From contig SCFE01000095.1 in NCBI GenBank assembly GCA_004352715.1, positions 1,448,586-1,512,585 of the forward strand: DNA of 64,000 nt, in the 5' to 3' direction. Made by a program: the position numbers and the translations under genes. Each line of letters starts with the position of its first letter. The stretch's first letter is position 1. Shown piece by piece: positions 31,155 through 43,050 of the stretch. The notes below the pieces were generated by a model. It searched no databases. It was given only the letters and a program-made list of their open reading frames with translations, and was not told the origin of the DNA. Source of the DNA: Hofstenia miamia (lineage: Eukaryota > Xenacoelomorpha > Acoela).

Positions 31155-31980
31155 TTAAAAAATAAACAAATTTTTGTATTTCTGATTTGCTAAAGAGAAA
31201 CAGAATGAAAAAAACTGATGCTTTCTTCGTTCTGTTTTATATCTTTCACAACAATAATCTAGATAAAACTTTGGGAGTAATTGAAGTAAGTAAATTATTC
31301 CGTGAAAAGTTTTTTTTTTAAATAGAAGCATTGAAGGTCTAAATGGATATCTGGGTTCTTTAACAGTTTCCTGGAAGTGAAAATCTCCAAAGGTGTGATA
31401 TAATTTTTTCTCCCGTCGTTGTACTCTCTGTAGTTTTAAATCAAGTTTTTTGGAAGATATGTATAACCTGGCGACGCAAAATCCATGAAATTTGCACAAT
31501 AGCAATGGTACACTATGTCCAATTTAGTTTTTCCAATGATTAACCTAAGCAATTTCATGCCATATGAACGGTGAGTGATTCTTTTGATAATATTTTTAAT
31601 GTGGTGGTCCCAACCTAAATTATCAGTTAGTTTAATACCCAAGAATTTGATATGACTGCGTTTGGTTAATGGCTTGCTTTGTTTAATTAAATTAAATTGG
31701 AATGACACCAAGAAACAACACGATTGAGTTCAGATTTAAAAATATTTTCAGAGAATAAAGGTGCTACAGTACAAACATCATCAGGATATTTAATAATCAG
31801 GTTGCTACTATCCGCGGTTTGAAGGTCACATAGGAAAATACAGAATAGTGTTTTTCTCAGAACAAATCCCTAGGGTACACTACTACGAACACTAGACAAG
31901 CAACTCTTGCGATGCCCAATTTTGACTCCCTTTTTATCTTTCAATAGGGTAATTGCCAATCCATTTAATAAATCGTCAAG
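31155..31980 (-). pseudogene. LINE reverse transcriptase, C-terminal half
   Basis: Minus strand from 31980: VRSSVP, a stop, GFVLRKTLFCIFLCDL (compare SgVPQGsvLgPtLFxiy-x-nDl), SSNLIIKYPDDVCTVAP (YADD replaced by YPDD), then an open frame 31711-31436 with SHIKFLGIKLTDNLGWDHHI (family: kfLGi-x-l-d-x-x-L-x-W-x-x-Hi) and SYGMKLLRL. It continues in a third frame with KKLDLKLQRVQRR. This is the palm and thumb of a CR1-like RT. The catalytic change and frameshifts make it inactive. Confidence 0.75.
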
Positions 31981-31985
31981 GGAAA

Positions 31986-32175
31986 TATATATATATNNNN
32001 NNNNNNNNNNNNNNNNNNNNNNNNNNNNNNNNNNNNNNNNNNNNNNNNNNNNNNNNNNNNNNNNNNNNNNNNNNNNNNNNNNNNNNNNNNNNNNNNNNNN
32101 NNNNNNNNNNNNNNNNNNNNNNNNNNNNNNNNNNNNNNNNNNNNNNNNNNNNNNNNNNNNNNNNNNNNNNNNNNN

Positions 32176-32204
<29 letters not shown>
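31986..32204. repeat. (TA)n array with 179-N gap
   Basis: TA runs on both sides of N 31997-32175. Confidence 0.9.
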
Positions 32205-32206
<2 letters not shown>

Positions 32207-32287
32207 CGCTATTTGTTCAACGAAATAAGAAAATGGTGGAACAAAGAGCGAGCAATGTTGCTTATTTCAGTGAACAAATAGTGAAAT
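32203..32287. repeat. 85-bp hairpin adjoining the (TA)n array
   Basis: ATTTCGCTATTTGTTCAACG and ATAAG pair with CTTAT and TTCAGTGAACAAATAGTGAAAT across a loop of about 30 bases (27-bp arms, 3 mismatches). The motif CTCGCTATTTGTTCT recurs at about 32421 and CTCGCAATTTGTTCT at about 36409. Confidence 0.7.
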
Positions 32288-32299
32288 TTGTACAATGTT

Positions 32300-32660
32300 A
32301 ATCCATAATGCAGAAAGGTTGCTATATTTATTGTTAGCAGTGTATTTAAAGATATTTAACACATTTTTGGATAATTTTCAAAACATTTGAAAAATCGTAA
32401 AAAATTCGACTTAGACACATATCTCGCTATTTGTTCTACCCCAACATAAGATAATAATTATGATATAAATATAATCATAATTTAACTATTTTTGCCCCAT
32501 AGCGTGTGAATTACATTTCTCTATTATATCTTGAATGCCTGTACTCAGAATTTTCAGAAATATTGATATTAAAAACGTCTATTAATCACATTACTTAGCT
32601 AGTTTTTATGTAAATTTGCTCATGCAAGTATTGAAATTGAGGTGATAGCAATACAACATT
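32300..32660 (+). repeat. Dispersed repeat R1, copy A
   Basis: Ordered similarity to 36265-36630: GCATTTAAAGATAT-TAACAC, GATAATTTTCAAAA, AAATTCGACTT, CTAGTTTT-ATGTAA-TTTGCTCATGC. Non-coding. Family not recognised. Confidence 0.7.
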
Positions 32661-33627
32661 ATAAATTTATGTTGAAGCATTTAAAGTCTTTACATAGCGG
32701 AAATATTTTTCTACCTGAATGTTATGGTAATTAATCAAAATTTATTTATATGAACATTTTTTCAAGAGCTTTGCAAAATTAAATGGACACTGCAATGTTT
32801 TTAAAAATGTGCATTGTTTAAATTTTGCAAAAATATTTCACGAGTGCTTTTCATTGCTTAGTTTTACAGTTTTAGTGAAAAAATTAATTTAGTATCTAGA
32901 TTACATAATGAAGCGCGCGTAAACACATATTTACCATAAATCGCGCGCTTTCTATGCAATTCGGACGCATCTGATCTTTAAGCTCGCTGTACAAAGTAAT
33001 TAATGCAGGAAACAATGATTTCAACATCGTAGTCACTCATAATTTATTACACAGAGTGGCAATAGATAAAATCAATAATTATGATGAACGTAATTAAATA
33101 ACATTTTCATTATATTACCATAAATCCTGCATATGAGAAAAAATTTTCCATAGTGTGAATAATTCGGTTTTTGCGCCAATGTGCAGAAAAGACATTGCTT
33201 ACCAATGCTGAATTACGATTGATTGAAATTATATAGACCTTTTATTTCAAATACATATTTTGCATATAGTCTATGGTACTTAACTAGGAAGTATCTTCTA
33301 ATTGTAGTAAGAAATGTTCTTAGCACCAAATATTTTAAAACTATCAAAGTATTACTGTATTAGTATGCATCGTATTAATAATACATTGTATTGTAAAGAT
33401 CCGATTAAACTGCTCAATGATATTCGCATACATTTTACTAAATTGAATAATATTTTTGAAAATTTGCAATTTTCATAAATACATTAGATTTTCTTTTATT
33501 CCTTCTGTCTAAAACAATGGTTTTGCTTTATTTTAAGGCAGTGAACGAGCTCTTAAGAAAAGTAAAAACATATAAAATTCTTTGACTTAATTAACAGAAA
33601 TGCAGGACTCCTATGCGAATGTGCATA
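32661..33627. other. No gene recognised
   Basis: AT-rich. A GCGCGCG-like patch at 32913-32949 includes AAGCGCGCGT and CGCGCGCTTT as a short inverted repeat. Confidence 0.45.
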
Positions 33628-33930
33628 GATTTATCCAATCTAAGTCCATCATTTTTTTAAGGTAGGGCTGTACGAGTAAAGTATTTTAGATATAAGTAAC
33701 CCTCGACCAGCTCGACCGNNNNNNNNNNNNNNNNNNNNNNNNNNNNNNNNNNNNNNNNNNNNNNNNNNNNNNNNNNNNCCCCCCCCCCCCCCCGCTACTC
33801 CCCTGTCTTATTTGGTGGCTGAGAAAGTAGCCATGTTTGAAACATATTTTTTCCTTATAATACATCATAATAAATAAAGTAATTTACGATATATGCAATA
33901 TATTTATGCTGTGTAATGTCAAAATTGTTC
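33628..33930 (+). repeat. Dispersed repeat R2, copy A, with gap and poly-C
   Basis: TATCCAATCTAAGTCCATCAT, then GGGCTGTACGAGTAAAGTAT and CAGCTCGACCG match 35820-35915. After N 33719-33778 comes a run of 15 C, so the gap hides a G/C homopolymer or repeat. CGATATATGCAATATATTTATG at about 33889 matches the continuation in copy B (35955). The GGGCTGTRCGAGTA motif looks like an hAT terminus, but I cannot find both ends. Confidence 0.6.
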
Positions 33931-34263
33931 ATCTTAAGTATCTGTTAAGAATTTTCCTAAATATTGCTACATATTCCATAATTCAAAAATTTGCCACAAA
34001 ATCCAAATTTTAATAAAAACCCAAATAATTTTTGTAAGGTTAGTCAACAATAAATCATATTAGATGGTTTTACAAATTGACATGTCTTAGCTTAAAAAGC
34101 ATTTTAAATAGAAACACTCAATATGTCAATTGAAAAATCGGGCAATTTCTTTAACAAATCCATTTATATTTATTATTTAGACTTTAGAGCGCAAAACGAA
34201 AGGGATATAAATCCCATCACAAGTTCACAATGCTTTGAGACAAAACAGCACACGTATTACAGG

Positions 34264-34485
34264 CAGTGGCGTACGCAGAAGGGGGGACATGGTAGAAAGT
34301 CCCCCCGGCAGGTTTCCAAATATGATTTTGACTGGATAAATCAAAAAAAAATTCGTAAAAAATTGAAAAATTTAAAATCTAGGAACATGAAATGCATTTT
34401 TTAGGGTCTATTTTCTCAATATTTTCAAAAATTTTAGTTAATGGCGATGATGTCCCTCCGTCAGAAAATCCTGCGTACGCCCCTG
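34264..34485 (-). mobile_element. hAT MITE, CAGKGGCGTA family, copy B (best preserved)
   Basis: 222 bp, beginning CAGTGGCGTACGCAG and ending CTGCGTACGCCCCTG. The perfect 8-bp duplication ATTACAGG occurs at 34256-34263 and 34486-34493. In reverse orientation it aligns along its length with copy A. The frames across it are not genes. Confidence 0.93.
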
Positions 34486-34906
34486 ATTACAGGAGCAGTA
34501 TCAGCAGTAAGGTTTCAAAGCAGAAATGTTATTTAAATCGAAATATGCATAGAAGTACTTCCAATAAAATTCTATCACGCCTGATTTTAGGCCTATCGGT
34601 TCGAAAAAGTTCACACTTAGGGGAAGTCAATAACAGATCTTGGAACTCCATAAAAATATTCATATTGGAATGAGCGAGATTAAGCCTGAGCAATCAAAAT
34701 TTTTTGGGCTTCATTTTTTTCTGTGTGGATCGTAAGTAAGCAGGGAACTATGATCTACATTGAATCTGTTTTTGACTATCATACTTAAAATTACAAATTC
34801 AGAGAGATAAGATAATGATTTCATGGAAAGACGTTGAGTGTATGTAGCTGAAAAAGATATTTTTCTTCAGCATCACAAATCCAACGAACTGCTTTTTTCT
34901 GTAAAA

Positions 34907-35350
34907 CTAAGTTTTTTTTACAGCAGTTCCTGCAATAACAACAGAGAATGGGAAGTATCCGACTTTTATAAATATTTGGTTGAAAGGATGGTGAAGAGAT
35001 TCTAGTACGTGTGATGCTTTCTTATATATTAAGTCAATATGGGCATTCCAAGAAAGAGCTTTACATATTGTCAAACCAAGATCTTTTTCCGATTTTACCA
35101 TTGGAATTTGCAGGTTATTAATCAATATCTAAGAATTGTCGTCTTTGAAGTGATAGCTGAACAGTTGATGGCATTTATCAAATTTGAATGACATTTCGTT
35201 TGCTGCAGCCCACTGAAGTAATAATTCTATGTCATGAGGTAAGTTTCTGTGCATATGATCTGAAGATAAAAGCTTAGTGTCGTAGGCAAAAAGATTTTTG
35301 AAGTCGACTGGAAGATCCATAACATAAATTAGAAAGAGAATTTGACTGGG
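34907..35350 (-). pseudogene. LINE reverse transcriptase fragment (another lineage)
   Basis: Minus strand: LFLIYVMDLPVDFKNLFAYD, then TKLLSS (catalytic FADD replaced by FAYD), LLLQWAAANEMSFKFDKC (W-x-x-x-N-x-M-x-f-x-x-x-K-C), then after a frame change MVKSEKDLGLTICKALSWNA, then HI. The EKDLGv-x-i-x-x-x-L-W-x-x-Hi motif is typical of the RT thumb in a CR1/Rex1-like group. Downstream the protein decays. Confidence 0.75.
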
Positions 35351-35819
35351 GAAAATTATTTGAGTTATGTTATTACTTGTTACTACTTTAGTATTTGAAT
35401 TTTGCTGGTTAATGTTTGCGAACTGATTTCTGCATTTTAGTTAAGAGGTTTGGACTTTCAGGAATTTCCTGCAATGCCAATACGCCTAAACTTGTTAATT
35501 ATCAAATCCTTTAATAAAATCTAAATATTAGTCTTGAAGTTGTTTTTTTAACACCAAGTCTTGAATAAATTTCTTTCATGAACAATAAAAGTTGAGACTC
35601 TGTACTATTATGTGAAGTGAACCCAAATCTCTGATTCACTCAAAAGTTTTAGTGTAAATGTAGACATTGATTGACACTCTCCAATTTTCACCTGCAAAAT
35701 ATAAAAAAGTCAATCGCATCTGATAGAATTTCTTCAATCGTTGTAAAATCATCCGAAATATTTTAAGTGAGTCCGAAGTCGTATTACATTTTTCGTTGGA
35801 TCCCATTTTTGAATCATCA
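35351..35819. other. No gene recognised
   Basis: Sequence upstream of the RT fragment. It may contain further decayed LINE sequence, but no motif is secure. Confidence 0.4.
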
Positions 35820-36010
35820 TGGATGTATCCAATCTAAGTCCATCATTGGTCTAGAGTAGAACTGTGCGAGTAAGGTATTCTTGATACCCGCACCTTCCCG
35901 AGCGGCTCGACCGCCCCACTTGACTAATTATTTTCGATACTACATGATAGAATATACGGCATATGCAACATATTTATGTTTTGTAATTTTAATTTTTTTT
36001 CATTGATTTA
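35820..36010 (+). repeat. Dispersed repeat R2, copy B
   Basis: Same blocks as 33628-33930 without the gap, including CTTCCCGAGCGGCTCGACCG. Confidence 0.65.
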
Positions 36011-36264
36011 TCTTTATTGGATTTTATATGAAGATTATATTCAAAAATAGGGTATTCATAAAAAGCAATATTTGTTTAACGGCATATTTAAATCAATCAT
36101 TTTATGAATATTCAAACTGCCGATTACAAACATTCACTAGCAGAAGTATTTTTGTATGCAACTAAAATTATTTGTTATTACTGCTACTCTGAAACATTTT
36201 GTAAGTTCGAATTAGATAGGTTGCTTGTAAATATATTGTAAGCTTATTTCATTGAATATATTAT

Positions 36265-36630
36265 GAAATTTAAAACAATTGGAAAATGCTAGTCTATTAT
36301 GTAGCTATATTTAGTTTAACAGTGCATTTAAAGATATCTAACACACTTTTAGATAATTTTCAAAATACGCATGAAAAAATAGAAACAAATTCGACTTCTA
36401 CATACATCTCGCAATTTGTTCTAAAAAATAAAATAATAAATATGAAGTATATATAATGATAATTTAGCAGTTTTAGCTCCATGCCGTCAGCATTAGGATG
36501 GTTTCATTAAAATCTTCAATGTATTTACACAGAATTTTAAGAAAGTTTGATATTAAAATCTATGAACTACAATACATAGCTAGTTTTCATGTAATTTTGC
36601 TCATGCTAGTGATGATAATAAGTACTAATA
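36265..36630 (+). repeat. Dispersed repeat R1, copy B
   Basis: Partner of 32300-32660. The order of R1 and R2 differs between the two loci (R1-R2 at 32-34 kb, R2-R1 at 35.8-36.6 kb). Downstream, 36687-36810 carries several AGCTAGC/GCTAGC motifs. Confidence 0.65.
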
Positions 36631-37020
36631 TAATAAATTAATGTTGCAGCAGTTAAGGAGACATTTGTCCACCCAATGGAAAATATGCTAGCATAAAGCT
36701 AGCGTATTTTTAGCAACTTTAGCTTGCTTGATATAGGGTATTTGCAAACTTATTTAGGCTTAGTCACGCTAACGCATTTATGCTAGCCTTAGCTAGTGCA
36801 TTTGAAGCAACATTTTAATAAAAATGAATATAATCTATGTTAATTAACGAAAAATTAAATGTGTCAAACTTTTCAAATTTAGACATAAAATTAAGTTTGA
36901 AAATGAAATTATTGCATTGACAATTCTATTGAATCCTTTACCTGCCCTTTATGTTATCTGAAAAATTTCAAAGACATTTGCTATGATCAATAGAAACTGC
37001 AATATTTTGTAGCTATATAT

Positions 37021-37021
37021 T

Positions 37022-37062
<41 letters not shown>

Positions 37063-37166
37063 TTATNNNNNNNNNNNNNNNNNNNNNNNNNNNNNNNNNN
37101 NNNNNNNNNNNNNNNNNNNNNNNNNNNNNTATATATATATATATATTTATTTATATTTATGTATAT
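37021..37166. repeat. (TA)n/TATTTA array with 63-N gap
   Basis: TATATA and TTTATATTTAT on both sides of N 37067-37129. Confidence 0.9.
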
Positions 37167-37189
37167 AATTTTTGAATTACTGATGTGCA

Positions 37190-37825
37190 TCTTTCCTCTT
37201 TTTCTGCTGACTTTGAAGGAAACTTGAATGATAGTCAACACAGATTAGAAAAAGGTTTGGTTATTTATTCCCATAATGTCAGAACCAATTTTGTGAAGTG
37301 GAAATGGCGACCTTTCTTGATGAATCATGTTTTTTGGTTGTGCATCTTGCATGTCACGCATTTTGCGATGAATATTTCGATATTTTCACCCATTCTTGGT
37401 CAGAAAACAAACTGTCTAACAAACTTCTTACTCTTCATTATACCCATATGTGCTCAGTGAAGTACCTCAATTTCTTGTTCTTTGTCTTTAACATAAAGAT
37501 CATGTTTGATTTTTTTTAAATTCTTTTGTTCTCATGATATTAGAAACCGTCTATCATGCCAAGTAGATTCTATAATTCTCGTAACCGCTCTCAAGTCCGG
37601 ATCGTTCAATACTTCATTGGAACTTGATTTATGTTCAGTGTTTCAGTTGTTGACAATGTATGGACAGCTACCTCTAACTTCCGTTCCAATTCAATGCTGT
37701 TTACACAATAATAATCCTGATCAGGAAAAAATTTTAAAGATGCTTGTAGAATAGGTAATGTTCGGAATGCAGTCCTTACTGTCTCTAAATACAGATTAAA
37801 ATATATTGATGCACACAAAGTCACA
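37190..37825 (-). pseudogene. Gypsy pol fragment: RNase H-integrase linker and H2C2 zinc finger
   Basis: The open minus frame 37824-37606 ends with VHTLSTTETLNINQ. In other frames follow LNDPDLRAVTRIIESTWHDR (family: t-x-xDpxLxxvxxxixxgW), VLH (stop) AHMGIMKSKKFVRQ, FVF (stop) PRMGENIEIFIAKC and VTCKMHNQK. This is the H-x3-H...C-x2-C zinc-binding domain of Gypsy integrases, with the usual W replaced by a stop in FxxPxM. Decayed. Whether it belongs to the element at 43-46 kb is not determinable. Confidence 0.65.
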
Positions 37826-39489
37826 TATTACATAATTCAATTTACATTTGTAACATAATGCCGTTTATAAATCACCTTAAATGATATTTGCATTATAGTT
37901 GACAACTGGGATAAAAAGACCCCAAACAATGTAAAACGAGAGCAATCACAGACTACTAGTACCTCTGCTAAGTATAGAACAGTAGTTTTGGCTATCTCAT
38001 GCTATTACACAAGTCTCATTCAGATATTTTCTTTTGAAATTTATGGACATTCTTTTGTGTGAATCAATGAACAGGATATAGATTTTCCTTGCTTGTAAAG
38101 ATCATTCTAAGCATTGATTTACGCCCCCTATAAATAGATATTTGCTACTGCAAGTGAATAAAAATGGCTCAATCTCACCAGACCGAAATCGAGATGAGTC
38201 TGAAAATTTTAACGAATCTAAGTTACATAAGTTTATATTTGGAGATTTAATTTCAAAAGATCCATTCATTACTCTTTAGGAAATCTTGCTGACAAACAGA
38301 GAAACAGACAGATAATTATAAACGCCGAAGCGAAAATAGTGCATCTTTGGTAAATGTTATAAATAATAATACCAATTAAGATATAGGAATGGATAAATTG
38401 TTACCCATTACTGATTTCAATTTCAAATTTGGAAAAAATTAAGCTAAAAGCACTTAAATGGAATTTGCATTATGCTAGTTAGACAACTTTTACCGGTATA
38501 TACCAATATCTATGTACATTTATGATACTTGAAGCAGTGAATCTCAGGAAAAGTCGCAAAATCTCAAGGTATTTGGTACCAGTATATTAGGAGAAATTGC
38601 CCTTTGAAAATGGCTGGAATAAAAACGACCCCAAAGCAAACTAACCGTTAATAATGATAACTGTTGTGTGCAAAAGAATGAAAGAAATTGGATATTTATA
38701 AAACAAATGAAAATACACAGCCATTAGTTAAAATAGCTTTATAGAAGAGAATAAACTGACTAGGCGGCGCACACGAAATTTCCCGGTATAGGGCAATGTA
38801 TCAGGAAAGATTCTGTGTAAGGCATGGCTAGGATGTGAATCAGCTCCTTTAAAAAGACTAGCACCGAGATAGTTTGTCATGAATCTATAATCAAAGCGCC
38901 ACTTGTGTGTCCAGTCATGATGTGCTGTGCTCTATTACAAATTTTTTGTTATTCAAGAGAACTATATAATAAATATTATTGTTATTATTTTATTGAGGTA
39001 AATAAAGTAGCTTTCAATAGAGTTTTTACCAGTTTTCATAGTTACCACAATTGAAGCCCTAAAGTCTAATTACTATTTCTAAGTAATTAGACTTGATTCT
39101 CGATTGTTCCCTGAGTGACATTACATTCCCCCTAGCTTACATTAAACTTTGAGTAGTGATTTTAAGGTTGGCCCTAACAGCAATTTCTGAGCTTCTTTAA
39201 TCATTTGGTAGCTAATTCTTCATCCCAGCTTTGGATTTTTGCATATCTTTCTCTTTTCATTACCAGCTTCTCTGTGTGTTACTTCTTCTCTTGTACTTCA
39301 TTACCAACATTTCTAGCCACCCTTTGTTTATTAAACATTTCATTCTTTTGCTGTTGTATGCTTGTAAAATCGTTCATACAATCGGTGTCCTTTTAACGTG
39401 ACCATGAAGGTCATCATGGCGTCTATGTCACTTGTTTGCACATCCTCTTCTTTAATGTTTTTGTTGGGGGTAAAAATGCGTGAAAACTG
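37826..39489. other. No gene recognised; short hairpin at 39062-39094
   Basis: AT-rich. AAGTCTAATTACT (39062-39074) and AGTAATTAGACTT (39082-39094) form a perfect 13-bp inverted repeat with a 7-base loop. The frame at 39205-39396 is hydrophobic but unrecognised. Confidence 0.5.
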
Positions 39490-39735
39490 CCATAGTAACA
39501 CGAACTTGTCCTTTGGACGTCCTTAGGCCGCGCGCAAACGATACAACTTTTGTTGAAAAACCAATTAAGATAAGAAACCACATTGGAGGAATTCAAAGTA
39601 TTTCAAAATTATCCTATCACATTGCTCGCTATAATTGGTTTAGCAACGAAAGTTGTATCGTTTGCGCCCTACTTTAAATCAACGTTTATAGCTGTCCAAA
39701 AGACGTCAATATCTGTCCTCATAATGGACTCAAAC
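39490..39735 (-). repeat. Inverted copy of 40425-40525, split by a MITE
   Basis: GTCCATTATGAGGACAGATA-type sequence through AGACGTC and the AACACGAA block occur here on the minus strand and at 40425-40525 on the plus strand. The two make an inverted repeat about 1 kb apart. The left copy is interrupted by the MITE at 39526-39669. Confidence 0.7.
39526..39669. mobile_element. MITE, 144 bp, GGGCGCAAACGATACAACTT termini
   Basis: The left end has GCGCAAACGATACAACTTTT and the right (complement) GCGCAAACGATACAACTTTC, followed on both by GTTG. TA lies on both sides (39524-39525 and 39670-39671). The interrupted sequence at 40425-40525 shows the region without the insert. A TA duplication would fit Tc1/mariner-type mobility. 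Confidence 0.75.
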
Positions 39736-40402
39736 ACGCCATGATTGTGAATAAATAAAGTATTGTTTATGATTTTTCAAAACCTTTTCAAATGAAATAA
39801 GGTAACTTAATCTGAAAACTTTTACAACCTACGTTGTTATTACTAATAATATATAAACACAATTAAACATCGAGTAGTTTCACCTAAAAATTTTGCCACT
39901 AATATCATTTATAAAGAAGTACTTAATAGCTTTACTTTTGACACATCTAATTTCACTCTTGGAAACGTTGAAAATTTTTTATTCCTTGCTATTTTTCTTA
40001 AAAATACTAACGTTTCTAAACAAAGTTTAATCATTATTTTTATAATGTCACATAATATTGAATAGAAAATTTATGGTTGAATATATTATTCCATTTCTTA
40101 AGATAAACATGCATTAATTTTAAACATAAATATTTTGCACAGGTTACACAGGAATGATTTATGCAAATATATATTTTGACTTCAACAATACATTAAAATG
40201 TAAATATTAATAAAAACTGAATAGACGCATGCTAGTGACATTAATGAAAAGCAACTATATAAAAAATTTTGCACCTTTACAAATGTGATATTTAAGTGTC
40301 AAAATTTCTATTATAAGAGACTTCTTTATAAAAGATAATAATGGTGGTGTTTGTGAAAGATACAAAAAGGTTTGTGGCAAATCATGAATAGCATTTTATT
40401 TA

Positions 40403-41878
40403 TTAACAAATCATATAGTTTTTGTGTCCATTATAGGGACAGATATTGACGTCTTTAGGACGGCTATAAATGTTGACATAAGAACGTCCAAAAGATAACT
40501 TCGTGTTACTAGGGTGCCCTGAGCAAACTTGCTTGTGTGACTTATAATTAAAAAATAGTGATGTGTAATGCATAACTTCATCTCTTGTCATTAGTTTGGG
40601 GGTGGTTGCATCTGCCCAAATCATTGTTATTACTTTGACACGCTTGGTGATATCATAGTCCCTCATTATCATTTCCACATTATCAATCCATGGAAGATCT
40701 CCTATATGGGGATCTAATTTAGCAATTGAATTTTTCACCTTTTCCAACTGTACACTTATCGGTTGTCCCTTCTTATAAAGATCTACAAAATGTTAATTTG
40801 TGGTTGATGAACACCCATTCTGCATTGTCACATTCAAGTAATTTTTTATGAGCTACCTTATACTCCTCTGATTTAATCTACATTTTTGCTGCTACTGTTC
40901 ACATAATTTTTCACAATTGATGTACTTCTTTGTCACCACGCTGGAAGAATTAATAGGGATCTTAAATTTGGCAATGACGTACATAGTAGATTAGCGGTCA
41001 TTACATTATGTTCTACTCGCCCAAGAGGTACCTTCTTCTGCAATCTTGCTGTTCTTACTACATCTTTGTCAGATGTGTCTGCATGCCGTCTTTCAACTAC
41101 CACTAACTCTCCCATCTCACTTTCTTTAAAGCTCTTGTCTATTGTTGGGACTATTTCATTGTTGGCCTTTCCTCCATTATTCCTAACTTTTCTAGGTTAT
41201 CTTCTCTAGTTTTGGGATATATTTCAACAGCCAAGGATGCTAGTAATTCTTCTTCTCAAAAGAACTGCTCTGTCGTCTTTATTACCTAATCGATGATAGC
41301 GATATTTCTTACTTTGCTTAATCTCTGGACCTCACATTCTGTTTCCATAATCTTATTGCACAAGCATTGCGGATGATCATAGCTCTTGATGTCAAACAGT
41401 ATTTCTTTTTTTATTAATAAATCACATTTCTCTACCATATTTCTAAACGTTTTGGCAGAGCCTACCCCTCTCTTAATCAATAGTTTAGTACACACCACAC
41501 CAAAAACAGTTGGAAAGTAGTTAACTTTACTTTCACATGTGGCTCCCCACATATAGTTTTTTAATGTATTGCTAAATATGTTAATATCAGAATGGCAAAT
41601 GCCAAACTCATTGCTTATAATCATAAGGCTTATTTTGGGCTTTCACCAGTCGCACAAAGATTATTTCGAATGTTAATAATTTTTTTATTTTTGTCTGGCA
41701 ATGTACTGATTGTGACCTTTTGTAGTATCCAATTCTTTGCTTTTCAGGATAAAGGACAAACCGCGATTTTCTGAGGACTTAGTGTCGCCATTTTTTCTCT
41801 ATCTTTTTCCTTTATTAGTAATTTCAACTGAGGTGTCTTAGTAAAAATTATCCCCAGTAGCCATATTACACCTCTTGC

Positions 41879-41918
<40 letters not shown>

Positions 41919-43050
41919 CAGGGATGTTCTCTTCTTTAAGCAATTTATTTTAAAAATTTTTCTTCTCATTAAGCTAGTAGGCCCATTTAATCTCCATGAG
42001 TACCTTCTCGAGCGATGGATGGAAGCACTGTGACGGGGTCACTATTTCTATTTCTGGCCACTCACCCTCAAACTGAACCTTACCTTTTAGATTCTTCTAC
42101 AGGTCTTTAATTTCTGCTAGCATTTCTTGACTTTGTAAAAATGCAAAACTGATATGAAAGTATATAATACTCATAATGTTTGTCTCTGGTTTCAACAATT
42201 CTAGTGTTTGGGCCTGTATCACAGTGCCCAATATCAATCTTTTGTCCACTATAATTCTGTGTGTTGGAATCTTCCTACACAATATCAAGTCAGTGTATAT
42301 TAACTTAGTTATCAAAATGTTAGACTTATATACATTTACGGCCCTATACTTGCTTTTGTAGATTATCAAAAAATTTTCCATACAATAGTGTAGCATCTTT
42401 ACCTCTTCTGGGATCGACTCGACTCTTCCCATTCATATAATATTATCATCAATTGTATGCCCTATACCTTAGGTATTTTATACGCAATTTCAAACTGCTC
42501 CATAACTCCTTACTGTTAAATTTCTCTGATGCAGAGAAAATATACTATCAATAAATTTTTGAAGTTAACGTTTATACATTCAAATTTAATTCACGCCAAT
42601 TATTCATAAATTTGCTCAGGTGTCTTAACCAAAAATCCTTGTTATACACTACATGGACAGTACTTCACCAATATCAATGTCCTAATCCTCCTAGCATTTT
42701 TGAATCATAATATATTATTGTATTAATGCAAGGCCGAATTCCGCATCCATTACTAGAGGAATGACCTCAAGAGATCATTCCAGTGTTTTGACATTATACT
42801 GTCTCTGTATCTGTGTGGTTTTTTCCTCTGATGACCCTACTCTGATATGTTCTGTAGACATGCTTAGAGCTATGAAATAAAGACTTACTGTCTCGTTCTC
42901 CAATTTCAATATTTTAGCTTTTCTGTCCTCTGTTTTCTGTGAGTGAGCCATAGATAAAAAGGAAATCCTGCCAAACTAATACTTTGACTACAAGAAGATA
43001 TGAGTCTCCTCTCAGAGTTGGTGGATTCAATCATTGTTGACGCTCCTTGA
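40403..43050 (-). pseudogene. Degenerate 3' coding region downstream of Gypsy integrase (product unassigned)
   Basis: After the integrase end, the minus strand has a series of open blocks in shifting frames: 42432-42097, 41624-41286, 41115-40933 and 40747-40403, plus shorter ones such as KAKILKLENETVSLYFIALS near 42900. Composition is protein-like (mixed charged and hydrophobic, cysteines in QCLCNKI), and the blocks lie where Gypsy elements with a third ORF carry an envelope-like or accessory gene. I cannot show signal peptide, furin site or fusion motifs, so envelope identity is inference only. Broken by many stops; a (TA)n array interrupts it at 41879-41918. Confidence 0.35.

Noticed and set aside
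37185-37519. Two plus-strand frames as host genes
   Set aside because: The minus strand of the same stretch carries the Gypsy integrase zinc-finger motifs, so these are shadows.
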